This document shows, piece by piece, positions 43,653-52,671 of a DNA stretch of 64,000 nucleotides. The stretch is from PWXP01 sp034005525 (GTDB lineage Bacteria; Planctomycetota; Planctomycetia; Pirellulales; Thermoguttaceae), in contig JAVEUP010000013.1 of NCBI GenBank assembly GCA_034005525.1, positions 1 through 64,000 on the forward strand. The letters are read 5' to 3'. A program made the translations under genes and the position numbers. Under the pieces are notes generated by a model. That model made no database searches and had not been told where the DNA came from. It worked only from the letters and a program-made list of their open reading frames with translations. The first letter of the stretch is position 1; every line of letters starts with the position of its first letter.

Positions 43653-44624
43653 ATGTCCCTGAGTATCCCAACGGTTCCCGACCTGTTCGAGACGCTGCAT
43701 CACCTGGTTCGTCAGATTCCCAGGAGCCGGGTGGCGACGTTCGGCGACTTGGCCGGTGGGCTGGGCGACCCGATCGCCGCACGATGGGTGGGGAGCATCG
43801 TAGCCGGGAGCATCCCTTCCGCGCAGATACCGTGGCATCGGATTGTCCGCGTTGACGGTTCGTTCAGCTCTCTTCCTGAACCCGCTTCGCGGCTGCGGAG
43901 GCGTTTGCTCGCCGAGGAGGGAGTCGAGGTTTGCCAAGACAGGGTCGACCTGCAGCGATTCGGATTTCGCTTCTTCTGTTCGGAACGCCCGCTGGCAACG
44001 CTCCGCAGCTTTCAATACTTCCTTGTCCAGAAGGTCAGACGCAGCCCGCGCACGCATATTCCCGAGTTGGTGGCCGGTGTTGACGTTTCGTATCGCGGGG
44101 AGGCTCTGGGGCAGGCAGCTTACGCGCTGGTCGAAACTCGATCGGGCAGGCTCGTCTGGTCGCAGACGATTTGTCGCCGCATCGAGTTTCCGTATATCAC
44201 AAGCTACTTGACCTTTCGGGAGCTGCCCATCCTGCTTGAATTACTGGAAGTTGTGCGAGCCGAAGGAAAGCTGGCCGAGGTCGTGCTGGTCGACGGCAGC
44301 GGAGTGTTGCATCCGACCGGGGCCGGCATCGCATCGCACCTCGGGATCATCGGGTCGGTGGCGACGATCGGCGTGACCAAGAAACTCCTGCACGGCAGGG
44401 TGAGCATCGAAGGCATGCAACCCGGCGAAGCGCGGCCGGTGCTGGTCGGTGGCCGGGCGGAGGGCGTGGCGTTGTGCCCAGCCACGGGCACCCGTCGCCC
44501 GGTGTTCGTCTCGCCGGGCCATCGACTGAATCTGCCGTATGCCGAACGATTAGCCCGCATGTTGATGTTCGGCCGGCGTCTTCCCGCCCCGGTCTATTGG
44601 GCCGACCGGCTCAGCCGCGAGTGA
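43653..44624 (+). CDS. Alkyltransferase-like (ATL) domain fused to endonuclease V
   Basis: 323 residues. Residues ~8-95 are an MGMT/ATL-type DNA-binding domain: IPRSRVATFGDLAGGLGDP, ARWVGSIVAG (recognition helix with Arg), and P60-W61-H62-R63 in place of PCHR. Trp replacing the reactive Cys is the ATL signature: it binds O6-alkylguanine but cannot remove the alkyl group. Residues ~115-320 are endonuclease V (Nfi), which nicks DNA near deoxyinosine: AGVDVSY (D144), PYIT wedge then FRELP (E190), VLVDGSGVLHP (D214, H220), GVTKKL and RLNLPYAERLA. Both modules look intact. It lies 56 bases after the DUF900 gene. Confidence 0.88.
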   Translation: MSLSIPTVPDLFETLHHLVRQIPRSRVATFGDLAGGLGDPIAARWVGSIVAGSIPSAQIPWHRIVRVDGSFSSLPEPASRLRRRLLAEEGVEVCQDRVDLQRFGFRFFCSERPLATLRSFQYFLVQKVRRSPRTHIPELVAGVDVSYRGEALGQAAYALVETRSGRLVWSQTICRRIEFPYITSYLTFRELPILLELLEVVRAEGKLAEVVLVDGSGVLHPTGAGIASHLGIIGSVATIGVTKKLLHGRVSIEGMQPGEARPVLVGGRAEGVALCPATGTRRPVFVSPGHRLNLPYAERLARMLMFGRRLPAPVYWADRLSRE

Positions 44625-44660
44625 ACCCTTACGAAATGCAGGACAAAGGCCACGGCCGAA

Positions 44661-45671
44661 TCAATACTCGCCAACGCTCATCTTGTCATTGGCAGAGGCC
44701 AGCCGCCGCAGCGTTTCCATTTCAATGCTCTCGGCAATCGCCTGCACGCTGCCATCGGCCAGCAGGATATTGATGATGCCCGGGTGGAACGAGTTGAGGA
44801 TGGTGTTTGTCTCGTAGGTTGCGCTGCTGGAGCTGGACGCGGTTTCCCGCCAGTTGATGGCCCAGCGCACGACGGTCAGCCCGCAGTGGTACCAGTTCTG
44901 GCTGCCGTCGTCGGGAATCTGGTTCGCTCGGCGGGGTTTTAAGTCGTAACCGGTTGCATGGTCTCGCGCCCCGGCCCAGCCGCCGGCGTAATTGGAGCGA
45001 ATCGGCTTGTCGCCTACCAGGCCCGATTGCTCGGCGACAACCATTGTATAGGAGGTTCCGTCGGTCGCATGACGGATCGCGCGAACCTCGTGCGCGAGGA
45101 GCAGGCCGGTATTACAGACGTACCCGCGCATACTGCGACGGCAAACGGAACTGCCGCGGTCGCCCGGATCGGGATAGGCGCCGGCGATGCCCACGTAGTC
45201 GTGCATCAAGCCTCCGCGGTCGTTGATCGAGGTAGGCTCGTTGACGAACGGATCGATGGTGCTCGACGGGCACTTGTACACGGGGATGGCCAGCTTTTCG
45301 AGCACCTGGTTTCCACCGGAAAACGGCTGTGTGTTCCATCCGGAAAAGCTTCCCGTCTCGAAATTCAAGCTGTCGTACAGCGGCTTCTGTTCCAGAAACG
45401 GAAGCAGGCCCGTCCGCCAATTCGTACCGTAAGTATTATACGACGAGATCGTGCCGGAACGCGAGCCGATGGGAAAGCTTCGGAACGCGTCGTGATAGTT
45501 GTGCAATGCCAAGCCCAGTTGCTTGAGGTTGTTGGTGCATTGCATCCGGCGTGCCGCCTCGCGTGCACTCTGCACCGCGGGCAGCAGCAACGCAATCAGG
45601 ATGCCGATAATGGCGATCACCACCAGCAATTCGACCAAAGTGAACGCGGCCGGCCGCCGGTTGGTCATCAT
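44661..45671 (-). CDS. DUF1559 protein with pseudopilin N-terminus
   Basis: The 336-residue protein has MTNRRPAAFTLVELLVVIAI as prepilin leader (A/F cleavage context rather than G/F), LLPAVQSAREAARRMQC and the DUF1559 body (NNLKQLGLALHNYHDAF, KCPSSTIDP, DGTSYTMVVAEQSG), ending FHPGIINILLADGSVQAIAE. Third paralogue in the window. It lies 98 bases downstream of the giant PEP-CTERM gene on the same strand. AAGG upstream supports 45671, with 45668 as alternative. Confidence 0.93.
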   Translation of the reverse strand: MMTNRRPAAFTLVELLVVIAIIGILIALLLPAVQSAREAARRMQCTNNLKQLGLALHNYHDAFRSFPIGSRSGTISSYNTYGTNWRTGLLPFLEQKPLYDSLNFETGSFSGWNTQPFSGGNQVLEKLAIPVYKCPSSTIDPFVNEPTSINDRGGLMHDYVGIAGAYPDPGDRGSSVCRRSMRGYVCNTGLLLAHEVRAIRHATDGTSYTMVVAEQSGLVGDKPIRSNYAGGWAGARDHATGYDLKPRRANQIPDDGSQNWYHCGLTVVRWAINWRETASSSSSATYETNTILNSFHPGIINILLADGSVQAIAESIEMETLRRLASANDKMSVGEY

Positions 45672-45769
45672 TCCGCCTTCGTGTGTTTTCACGGTTCGCC
45701 TCCAAGCGTGAGATCGTGCATTCTCCCGGACTTGCCGGAATACCGGTCGCATATTCAAGTGAACCACGG

Positions 45770-48700
45770 CTATTTACGCCTCTGGTGCCCGGCGGCCAAC
45801 AGGCCGAGGAAGGCCGCGGCCAACATTCCCAGCGTGCCGGGCTCCGGCACCGCGGTCAGAATCAGATTCTGACCGCCCTCGGAGAAGATCCGCCAGCCCC
45901 GCTCCCAGTCGGAGTTGTTCACCAGGTTGAACAGTCCCGCGTCGAAGCCATCGACTTGGCCATCAAAGATGACGAACTCGTCGTACCAGTCTACCCAATG
46001 CCCGCCTTGGTCGCCGAGGATGTTCAGCGTAATGGCCGGGGTCGTGCCGGCGTCGGGCAGGATGAGTCTGGCTCCATCGTCGCCAATCGCCTGGTCGTAG
46101 CTGCCGGTGTCGATGAACTCCCAGTCCCAAATGGCGCCGTTGGCCAGGGTCAGGTCGTCGAGAAACGCGAGCGTTCCGATGCTCCCGCCGGTACTCAGAG
46201 TGCCGACGGCCTGGATGGACGTCGGCCCGCCAATGGTCCCGTTCCCGCCAAGGGTTGCTCCCGAAGCGACGTTCACGCCGCTAGTGCCCGCCAATGAGGT
46301 GTTGACCAGCAAAGTGCCGGCGTCGACGTTCACGGCACCCGTGTAGCCATTGGCCGTGCCGGTGAGGGTCAGCACGCCGGGACCCGTCTTGGTCAAGGCG
46401 CCGCCGCCGGTAATGGGACCGGTCAGCCGGATGTTGGCCCCGCCGCCGGGCGTGTGGATTGTGCCGCCGCCGGCCTTGAACTCGACCGGAATGGCCGTGG
46501 ACAGCAGCGCCGTACCGTTGTTCTCCAACGTGCCGCCGCCGAAGCTCAGCAGCATGCTCCTGTTCGTTGCTCCACCGGCTGTCGTATCGATCTCGCGGGT
46601 TCTGAGGGTCCCACCATCGAGGTTGTACGTGCCCTCGAGGCCATTGTAGTCGGTGGCGACGTGGATTCCTGCGGTTCCAGTAACATTGACCGTGCCGCCG
46701 GTCTGGTTCACGATGCCGTTACCCCGCCACCCGAGATAGAAGTGCGGTGTATTGAGTTGCCCACCGGAAATGTTGAGCACGCCGGTCGAATGGACGCCGT
46801 TCTGGCCGGCGCCGAGGATGAACAGACTGCTTTGCAGAGTGCCCTCGCTCATATTCACCGTCGCCGTCCCGGTGGAGCTGCTGCCGACGTTGATCCGGCC
46901 GGCGATGAGCGACCCTCCGCCGCTGCCCGGCCGGAGTTCCGATCCGGCATACATGTCGGTGGTGCCGGAAATCGTGCCTGTGCCGGTCAGGAGTCCGTAC
47001 GCGAGTACCGGCCCGCTGACGGTTCCGCCGGTCATTTGCAGGGTGCCCGCTGCATTGACCGTTGCACTCCCGCCGATGGTACCCTGGTTTTGCAGCGTGC
47101 CCCCGTTCACGACGGCGGTGCCGGCGGTGGTGGCCTGGTTCAGCAGCGTGCCGGCCTCGACCGTGAGCGCGCCGCTGTAACCGCCGGCCGAACCACTGAG
47201 CGTCAGGAGGCCGCCGCCCGTCTTCCTCAATGCGCCGCTGCCGCTGATTGTGCCCGTCAGTCGAATATCCCCACCGCCGCCGGGAGTGTAGATGGTGCCG
47301 CCGGCCGTCTTGAACTCGACAGGAATGGCGGTCGAGAGCAGCGCCGTCCCGTTGTTCTCCAACGTGCCGCCGCCGAAACTCAGCAGCATCGTCGTTGTCG
47401 AGTGCGCAAAGGTCGTATTGATCGCCCGCGTTTTCAGGGTACCGCCGTCGAGGTTGTAGGTGCCTTCCAAATACTCGTAGTCGGTGGCGACGTGAATACC
47501 CTGGCTGCCGGTGACGTTGACCGTGCCGCCGGTCTGGTTCACGATTCCATTACCCTTCCAACCGAGATAGAAGTGCGGCGTGTTGAGTTGCCCACCGGAA
47601 ATGTTGAGCACGCCCGTCGAATGGACGCCGTTCTCGCCGGCTCCGAGGATGAACAGGCTGCTCTGAAGCGTGCCCTCGCTCATAGTCACCGTCGCCGTGC
47701 CGGTGGGGCTCCTGCCGACGTTGATCCGGCCGGCGATCAGCGACCCTCCACCTGTTCCCGGCCGGAGTTCCGCTCCGGCATACATGTCGGTGGTGCCGGA
47801 GATGGTCCCGGTGCCGGTCACCAGCCCGTGCGCGTGTACGGGCCCACTCACGGTTCCGCCGCCCATTTGCAGCGTACCCGAGGCGTTGACCGTCGCGCTT
47901 GTACCGATGGTGCCCTGGTTCTGCAGCACGCCGCCATTGACCAGCGCACCGCCGGTGATGGTGCCCTGGTTTTGTAGCGTTCCGCCGTTGACCACGGCGG
48001 TGCCGCCGGTGGTTGTCTGGTTCAGCAGCGTGCCGGCCTCGACCGTGAGCGCGCCGGTGTAGTCGCTGGCGGTGCCGGTGAGCGTCAGCACACCTGGACC
48101 TGTCTTAATCATGGCGCCGTCGCCAGTGATGGGGCCGGTCAGCCGGATGTTGGCCCCGCCACCGGGCGTGTGGATCGTGCCGCCCGCCGTCTTGAACTCG
48201 ACTGGAATGGCCGTGGACAGCAGCGCCGTGCCGTTGTTCTCCAACGTACCACCGCCGAAGCTCAGCAGCATCGTCGTCGTGGGACCGGCATAACTCGTAT
48301 TGATCTCCCTCGTCTTCAAGGTGCCGCCATCCAGGTTGTAGGTACCTGCCAGTCCGTCCACGTCGGTGCAAACGTGAATTCCGCCGGAATGGGTCACGTT
48401 GACGACGCCGCCGGTTTGATTGACGGTGGCGTTTCCGGTGTGGCCGAGGTACATCACGTTGCCGGAAGCGTTGATTTGGCCGCCCGATATGTTCAGCACG
48501 CCGGTGGAACCGATGCCGGCAGCCCCCAGAATGAAATACCCGCCGACATTGAGCACCCCCTCGTTCATCGTCAAGGTTCCCGTGCCGGTCGAACTCCCGA
48601 CGTTCAACCGTGCGGTGCTCAGCGCTCCTCCGCCGGTTCCGGGAATCAACTCGGCGCCGGCACGGATATCGGTAGTGCCCGAGATGGTACCGGTGCCGGT

Positions 48701-50485
48701 AGCCGTACCATGCACGTTGACCGAGCCGCCGATGGTGCCGCCGGCCATTTCCAGCGTTGCCCCCGCATTGACGGTCACGCCGCCGCCGAGCGCGCCCTCG
48801 TTGCGCAGCGTGCCGGCGCTGACGGTGGTGGGGCCGGTGTAGCCGCTCGATGCGCCGCTGAGCGTGAGCAGGCCGTCGCCGATCTTACTCAAGGCGCCTG
48901 TGCCGCTGAACGCTCCGGTCAGATGGACACTGCCGGCTCCGGCGACGCTGATTTGCAGCGTGCCGCCGCCAATGGCTACGTCGCCGGTGAAGTCGCTGGT
49001 CACGCCGCTGAGGGTGAGCATTGCGCCGCCGGTCTTCGTCAGGTTGCCCTCGCCGGTAAACGATCCGCTCAGGTGGAGCGCCGCGCCGGGCGTGTGGATC
49101 GTGCCGCCGCCGGCCTTCATTTCTACGGGAATTGCGGTGGTGAGGGCGGAGCCGCCGCTCTTCTCCAACGTGCCGCCGCCGAAGGCCAGAAGGTTCTTCG
49201 CCGCGTCGGTGAACGACAGATTCGCCAGCTTCAGCGTGCCGCCGTCGAGATGGTAGGCGGCGGTGCCGGGGCCAAACTGTAAGCTGTAGCTGTCGGCAAT
49301 GGTGACCGTCCCGCCGGTTTGCGTGACCGTGCCGGTCGTGCCCGCGCTGGTGGCAATGCGGAAGTCGCCATTGACCTGAACCGTGCCGCCTTCGACATGG
49401 AACGCGCCTTCCCCGGCACCCAGCCGGCCGAGATAGATACCCCCGGTTCCCACGGTGAGCGTGGCCGGGCCGTCGGCTGTGCTGATGGTGTAGTCGGCGC
49501 TGCCGCTGCCGCCGATGGTCAGCGTCGCAAAGGACGCGCTGCCGCCGGTTTGCGTGAACTCGGTGCTCAAGCCCGCCTTGTGACCCAGATCGGCCTGTCC
49601 GGCGATATTCAGCGATCCACCCGACAGATTATACCAGCCATGCCCGTTGTCGGTCGCGGAGCCGAAGCGATTGGCGTTAATCGTCCCGCCGCTCTGATTG
49701 ATCACCGTATCGCTATTCCAACCGCAGTAGAACGAGCCCGAGCCCGTTGCGTTGAGGGCTCCTCCCTCCATGTTGAAGATGGCTTTGTGTCCCAAGCCGT
49801 CGGTAGGACCGCCGCTACCACCGATGATGAAATACAGGCCGGTCGAGGTGATGGTTCCGCCTCTCTGGGTCAACACGGCGTTGCCGGTGGCTCCCCCGGT
49901 GACGTACACGCCGTAAGCCTCGCGGACGATCAGTTCGCCCTCCTCGTGGGTGTAACCTCGCGAAGCTGACACATTGAATCGATGCGTTCCAGCATCCACA
50001 GTTCCTTCGCCCTGCTTGGTCCACGTGACGTTGGATCCAATGCTGACCGATGCGCCCAGAGCAAGCGTCTCGCCGCCGGCCACGTACACCGACTGGTTCG
50101 TGTTCAAGCTTAGGGCGTTATTGATCGTGGCCGACTCGTTTGCCACGATCCCGCCGGCGCCCACTGTCAGCGTGCTCCCGCTGAGCGCGTAGCCGGTACC
50201 GTCGAAAACCACCTTATTCGCCCCCACGCCGCTGCCAACCGATACCGCCGAGGTGCCGGAAGCGTGGAAGTGGGCGTCGTTGGTCGGCACCCACTGCAGC
50301 AACGGATCGCTGCCCGCGGTGCTGGCGCTCCACGCGGCTGTGCTGTTGTCCCACGTCCCGTCGCCGGGCTGAATGCCGGCGTCGGTACTGGTATCCCAAT
50401 ACATCGGCGCAGCTTGCACGGTCGCGGGACAGAGCAATCCGACGACCACAAACGACCAGAAGAATGTGGCGAGCAAGCATCTCAT
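45770..50485 (-). CDS. Giant autotransporter-repeat PEP-CTERM surface protein
   Basis: 1571 residues. The signal peptide is CLLATFFWSFVVVGLLCPAT. A very long beta-helix of PATR (passenger-associated transport) repeats follows, with the pattern G.L.KTG.G.LTLSG....YTG.L.V..GTL, for example LTKTGPGVLTLTG and SGGQLNTPHFYLGW. The C-terminal PEP-CTERM is AVPEPGTLGMLAAAFLGLLA then AGHQRRK, so it should be anchored by an exosortase rather than by an autotransporter barrel. Gly, Thr and Ser dominate; almost no Cys. The middle contains repeated modules of about 830 bases (next entry). AAGGGGA lies upstream of the ATG. Confidence 0.9.
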   Translation of the reverse strand: MRCLLATFFWSFVVVGLLCPATVQAAPMYWDTSTDAGIQPGDGTWDNSTAAWSASTAGSDPLLQWVPTNDAHFHASGTSAVSVGSGVGANKVVFDGTGYALSGSTLTVGAGGIVANESATINNALSLNTNQSVYVAGGETLALGASVSIGSNVTWTKQGEGTVDAGTHRFNVSASRGYTHEEGELIVREAYGVYVTGGATGNAVLTQRGGTITSTGLYFIIGGSGGPTDGLGHKAIFNMEGGALNATGSGSFYCGWNSDTVINQSGGTINANRFGSATDNGHGWYNLSGGSLNIAGQADLGHKAGLSTEFTQTGGSASFATLTIGGSGSADYTISTADGPATLTVGTGGIYLGRLGAGEGAFHVEGGTVQVNGDFRIATSAGTTGTVTQTGGTVTIADSYSLQFGPGTAAYHLDGGTLKLANLSFTDAAKNLLAFGGGTLEKSGGSALTTAIPVEMKAGGGTIHTPGAALHLSGSFTGEGNLTKTGGAMLTLSGVTSDFTGDVAIGGGTLQISVAGAGSVHLTGAFSGTGALSKIGDGLLTLSGASSGYTGPTTVSAGTLRNEGALGGGVTVNAGATLEMAGGTIGGSVNVHGTATGTGTISGTTDIRAGAELIPGTGGGALSTARLNVGSSTGTGTLTMNEGVLNVGGYFILGAAGIGSTGVLNISGGQINASGNVMYLGHTGNATVNQTGGVVNVTHSGGIHVCTDVDGLAGTYNLDGGTLKTREINTSYAGPTTTMLLSFGGGTLENNGTALLSTAIPVEFKTAGGTIHTPGGGANIRLTGPITGDGAMIKTGPGVLTLTGTASDYTGALTVEAGTLLNQTTTGGTAVVNGGTLQNQGTITGGALVNGGVLQNQGTIGTSATVNASGTLQMGGGTVSGPVHAHGLVTGTGTISGTTDMYAGAELRPGTGGGSLIAGRINVGRSPTGTATVTMSEGTLQSSLFILGAGENGVHSTGVLNISGGQLNTPHFYLGWKGNGIVNQTGGTVNVTGSQGIHVATDYEYLEGTYNLDGGTLKTRAINTTFAHSTTTMLLSFGGGTLENNGTALLSTAIPVEFKTAGGTIYTPGGGGDIRLTGTISGSGALRKTGGGLLTLSGSAGGYSGALTVEAGTLLNQATTAGTAVVNGGTLQNQGTIGGSATVNAAGTLQMTGGTVSGPVLAYGLLTGTGTISGTTDMYAGSELRPGSGGGSLIAGRINVGSSSTGTATVNMSEGTLQSSLFILGAGQNGVHSTGVLNISGGQLNTPHFYLGWRGNGIVNQTGGTVNVTGTAGIHVATDYNGLEGTYNLDGGTLRTREIDTTAGGATNRSMLLSFGGGTLENNGTALLSTAIPVEFKAGGGTIHTPGGGANIRLTGPITGGGALTKTGPGVLTLTGTANGYTGAVNVDAGTLLVNTSLAGTSGVNVASGATLGGNGTIGGPTSIQAVGTLSTGGSIGTLAFLDDLTLANGAIWDWEFIDTGSYDQAIGDDGARLILPDAGTTPAITLNILGDQGGHWVDWYDEFVIFDGQVDGFDAGLFNLVNNSDWERGWRIFSEGGQNLILTAVPEPGTLGMLAAAFLGLLAAGHQRRK
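46350..48900 (-). repeat. Tandem ~0.8-kb modules in the PATR gene
   Basis: The segment encoding KTGPGVLTLTG...YTG recurs at about 46363, 47191, 48071 and 48847, spacing 776-880 bases. The two 5'-most-on-plus copies share long near-identical DNA (for example ATTGAGTTGCCCACCGGAAA at about 46750 and a near copy at 47584). At least three modules derive from one unit, which is a substrate for recombination and for assembly collapse. Confidence 0.8.
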
Positions 50486-50705
50486 GGCATCATCCCCTTC
50501 ATCTTGCAGTCACTGGACGGTTATCAGCAGTCCGGGATTCCCGTTGCCGGGCAGCACCAACGGCACCGGCGCGCTTTGGACGGGCGACCGATAAAGCCGG
50601 AATGGCGACTCCCGGACACGTAATACCAACTTTCATCCTAGCCATGAACCGCGTGAAACGCAAGTATCTTGCCGCAATTCTCGTTGGCCGTAGGCTTCCC
50701 TCACG

Positions 50706-50924
50706 GGCCGGCGGTCACTATGATGGGTGGTATCGGGTGGATACGTCGGGCACGGCCGTCCTGCCCCCCAAACAAAGCACCAAGGAGCCCAAATCATGGC
50801 AGCCTACGAAGTCCCCAAACTCGCGAAACCGCCGAAAGCAAAAAAGAAGCAGGGCCAAGTGACAGCCACGAAGTCTGGACAATTTGGACAGCGTACTTGC
50901 CCTGAACTCCCCTGTCTTCACTAG
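50706..50924 (+). pseudogene. Duplicated 5' fragment of the fucose-isomerase-like gene
   Basis: The sequence from about 50706, including GCACCAAGGAGCCCAAATC and the start MAAYEVPKLAKP (ATG 50796), closely matches the intact gene at 52672 and its upstream region for about 60 bases before the ATG and 19 codons after it (to KKKQ). It then diverges at about 50853, just before the inverted-repeat element at 50859. The frame closes after 42 residues at 50924. Upstream, 50486-50705 shows no gene. Confidence 0.7.
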
Positions 50925-50940
50925 ATTTGGTGGCTGTCAC
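50859..50940. mobile_element. 82-bp element with GTGACAGCCAC inverted ends (possible MITE)
   Basis: GTGACAGCCAC (50859-50869) and its exact complement GTGGCTGTCAC (50930-50940) bound 60 bases; inner flanks GAAGTCT and AGATTTG also pair partly. It begins where the duplicated isomerase fragment ends. No ORF and no target duplication could be confirmed. It may be a small IS-derived or REP-like element. Confidence 0.4.
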
Positions 50941-51655
50941 CTCCCACTTGTCGCGGACGGATAGCGGCGCATGGGCGGCCAACTGCACGGGAAAGCTTCG
51001 CGAGCGTACAATGGAGCCGGTGGAGATCGCCACCGTGTGCGTCCAGCGGCTATTCGAGCACGCGGAGCGTTTCATGCGGACGGACCCGGCACTGTTCGAG
51101 TTGACCAGCGATGCGGTGCGGGGGAAATAGGCATGCGAGTCGAGCGAATCTCCATTGAGATCGATGGAATCCTGGCGTCGACAGAATGGGGTAAGTTCGG
51201 ACGTTCGCGATGGCATGACTGGGAGTGCGACGACTGGACGACCATACACAAGATTGCCGAGTGCGGTGCATCCTTCGATAATGGCAGTGGTTTTCCGGTC
51301 ATCGCCGCCGGGCGGCCCGTGGCACGGGCTCTTGGAGGTCGCGTCGTCAAGGAAGAATGCGATCGGCCGATCCCCGAGAACCTCGCGATCGACCAGCCCC
51401 CTTCCTGCGTCCCACGGTCCGGAAACGCTTCTACTCGAACAAGGCCCGGGGGATGCGCCGCAAGGCCATGGCCACCGAACATTCAATATGCGCTTCCTGC
51501 CCCAAATACGCAATAGCAGGAGTCTTGCTGTCGAACTAATCCCGGTCTGACGCCAGGCTCGCGCTACGGGTTTTCGGCAGGCAGAGAAGGTGTCACCGGT
51601 CATGGCCGCCGAGGACTGGCGCCAAGCCGGCGCCGAGTCGCGCGAAACAATGAAA
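50941..51655. other. Degenerate region with possible transposase remnant
   Basis: No intact gene in about 700 bases. 51011-51130 could encode MEPVEIATVCVQRLFEHAER then FMRTDPALFELTSDAVRGK, a helical fragment without a recognised family. About 51411-51473 on the + strand reads VRKRFYSNKARGMRRKA, which resembles the Y-x-W/F-YSN-x-x-RG-x-R-x-K stretch of IS91-type transposases. Surrounding frames are broken. Confidence 0.3.
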
Positions 51656-51991
51656 TCACACTTCGGGATCAGCTAGCTCTTCGCGGCTTGCGGTATCCCT
51701 TGCGGCGCGCCGAACGTGTAACACGCAGACTTGGCCCTGCTCGATCAAGAACAAAGCCCTCCAGATGTTGCGGCCCTTCCCAAAAAGGAACTGCCGAATC
51801 TCTCTACCCATCACTTCTGTTTCCGGGGCAACGCTGCACCGTTCAGGATTCGTGGAGAGCGTATGAAGAGCCTCATAGAAGCGATCCAACCACCTTGCCG
51901 CGGTCTCCGGGGCATGCTTTGCAGCCCATCCATAGCCGGCGCGGATATCCTCCTTCGCCGTGGCCGAAATGGCTACCGAATAGATCTTCAT
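51656..51991 (-). CDS. parE: ParE/RelE-family toxin
   Basis: The 111-residue protein has the RelE/ParE plasmid-stabilisation fold: KIYSVAISATAKEDIRAGYG, ARWLDRFYEALHTLSTNPER, GREIRQFLFGKGRNIWRALF, and VCVLHVRRAARD with the basic C-terminal strand. Relatives poison gyrase or cut mRNA at the ribosome; which applies here cannot be told. The start overlaps the antitoxin stop by four bases (ATGA), the classic antitoxin-then-toxin order. Confidence 0.85.
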   Translation of the reverse strand: MKIYSVAISATAKEDIRAGYGWAAKHAPETAARWLDRFYEALHTLSTNPERCSVAPETEVMGREIRQFLFGKGRNIWRALFLIEQGQVCVLHVRRAARDTASREELADPEV

Positions 51992-52227
51992 TCGCGAGTC
52001 GTAGTCGCCATATCTTGGCGTAAATCTGCAAACGCCTCGTCCAGCGTCTGGAAACGGCCGACCCTAAAATCATTCAACCCTGCCCGAATGCCCTCGACAG
52101 ACTCGGCTCGCTCGCGCTGAAGAAGCCGGAGACCTTCAAGAACCAACTCGCGCGTCGAATGGTAGCGCCCGGTCGCGAGTTCGCATTTCACAAACTGCTG
52201 AACGTCTTCCGGAAAAATGCCAGACAT
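51988..52227 (-). CDS. parD: ParD-like antitoxin
   Basis: 79 residues from MSGIFPEDVQQFVKCELATG, with a ribbon-helix-helix type N-terminus (FVKCELATGRYHSTRELVLE) and then an acidic/basic toxin-binding helix (RAESVEGIRAGLNDFRVG...). ParD-type antitoxins bind their own promoter as dimers and neutralise ParE. The ATG at 52227 is favoured over 52251 because the preceding residues are basic and atypical. Precedes the toxin gene with a four-base overlap. Confidence 0.8.
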   Translation of the reverse strand: MSGIFPEDVQQFVKCELATGRYHSTRELVLEGLRLLQRERAESVEGIRAGLNDFRVGRFQTLDEAFADLRQDMATTTRE

Positions 52228-52467
52228 GGATCCTCTTCTCCTCTGCTTCATCGTACCACATTGCCCCGCCCATCTGTAATGTCATGGGGCACAGCAGGGC
52301 TTTCTGGCAACAGTGATTCCCTGCCGGGCCCGTCCAGGCGGCTCTGGGACTGGCCATTACGTCCCCGCAGCCCCGCGACAAAGGGGTAAAACAACTGAGG
52401 GATGGGACAATTGACTCTTCTAGCCGAACTCGAGGGTAGACGAGGGGAAATGGAAAGTCAAGCGGGT

Positions 52468-52509
52468 GCAGATGGGAAGGGGCGGGTATACCCGTCCCTT
52501 CCCACCTGC
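52468..52509. terminator. 20-bp near-perfect palindrome
   Basis: Arms 52468-52487 and 52490-52509 pair at 18 of 20 positions plus one G-T (GGGAAGGGGCGGGT against ACCCGTCCCTTCCC). It lies in the 444-base gap between the divergent antitoxin and isomerase genes. No T-run. It could be a terminator, cruciform or regulator site. Nothing else is recognised in the gap apart from a TATGAT at about 52596. Confidence 0.45.
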
Positions 52510-52671
52510 GGCCCGGAGAGCCTATTCGGCCCGGCTGGCGGCAGAGCCGGCCGCGAACCCCTGACGTTTCACTTCCCTTAGCAACCGGCCGCCGCTATGA
52601 TAGCCGTCCCGGGTGGGCGTTTCCGGCCCGGCGCATGTGCCCCCCACACGAAGCACCAAGGAGCCCAAATC

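Noticed and set aside
46454..47977. 507-codon and 370-codon plus-strand frames within the PATR gene
   Set aside because: Shadow of the repeated minus-strand coding sequence; Gly/Val/Arg/Ala-rich without motifs.
46350..48900. Regular spacing that could suggest a CRISPR array
   Set aside because: Units are about 0.8 kb and coding; no short direct repeats with unique spacers occur anywhere in the window.
51988..52251. Longer antitoxin starting MKQRRRGSM
   Set aside because: The extra eight residues are basic and atypical for ParD; the ATG at 52227 gives the usual domain start.
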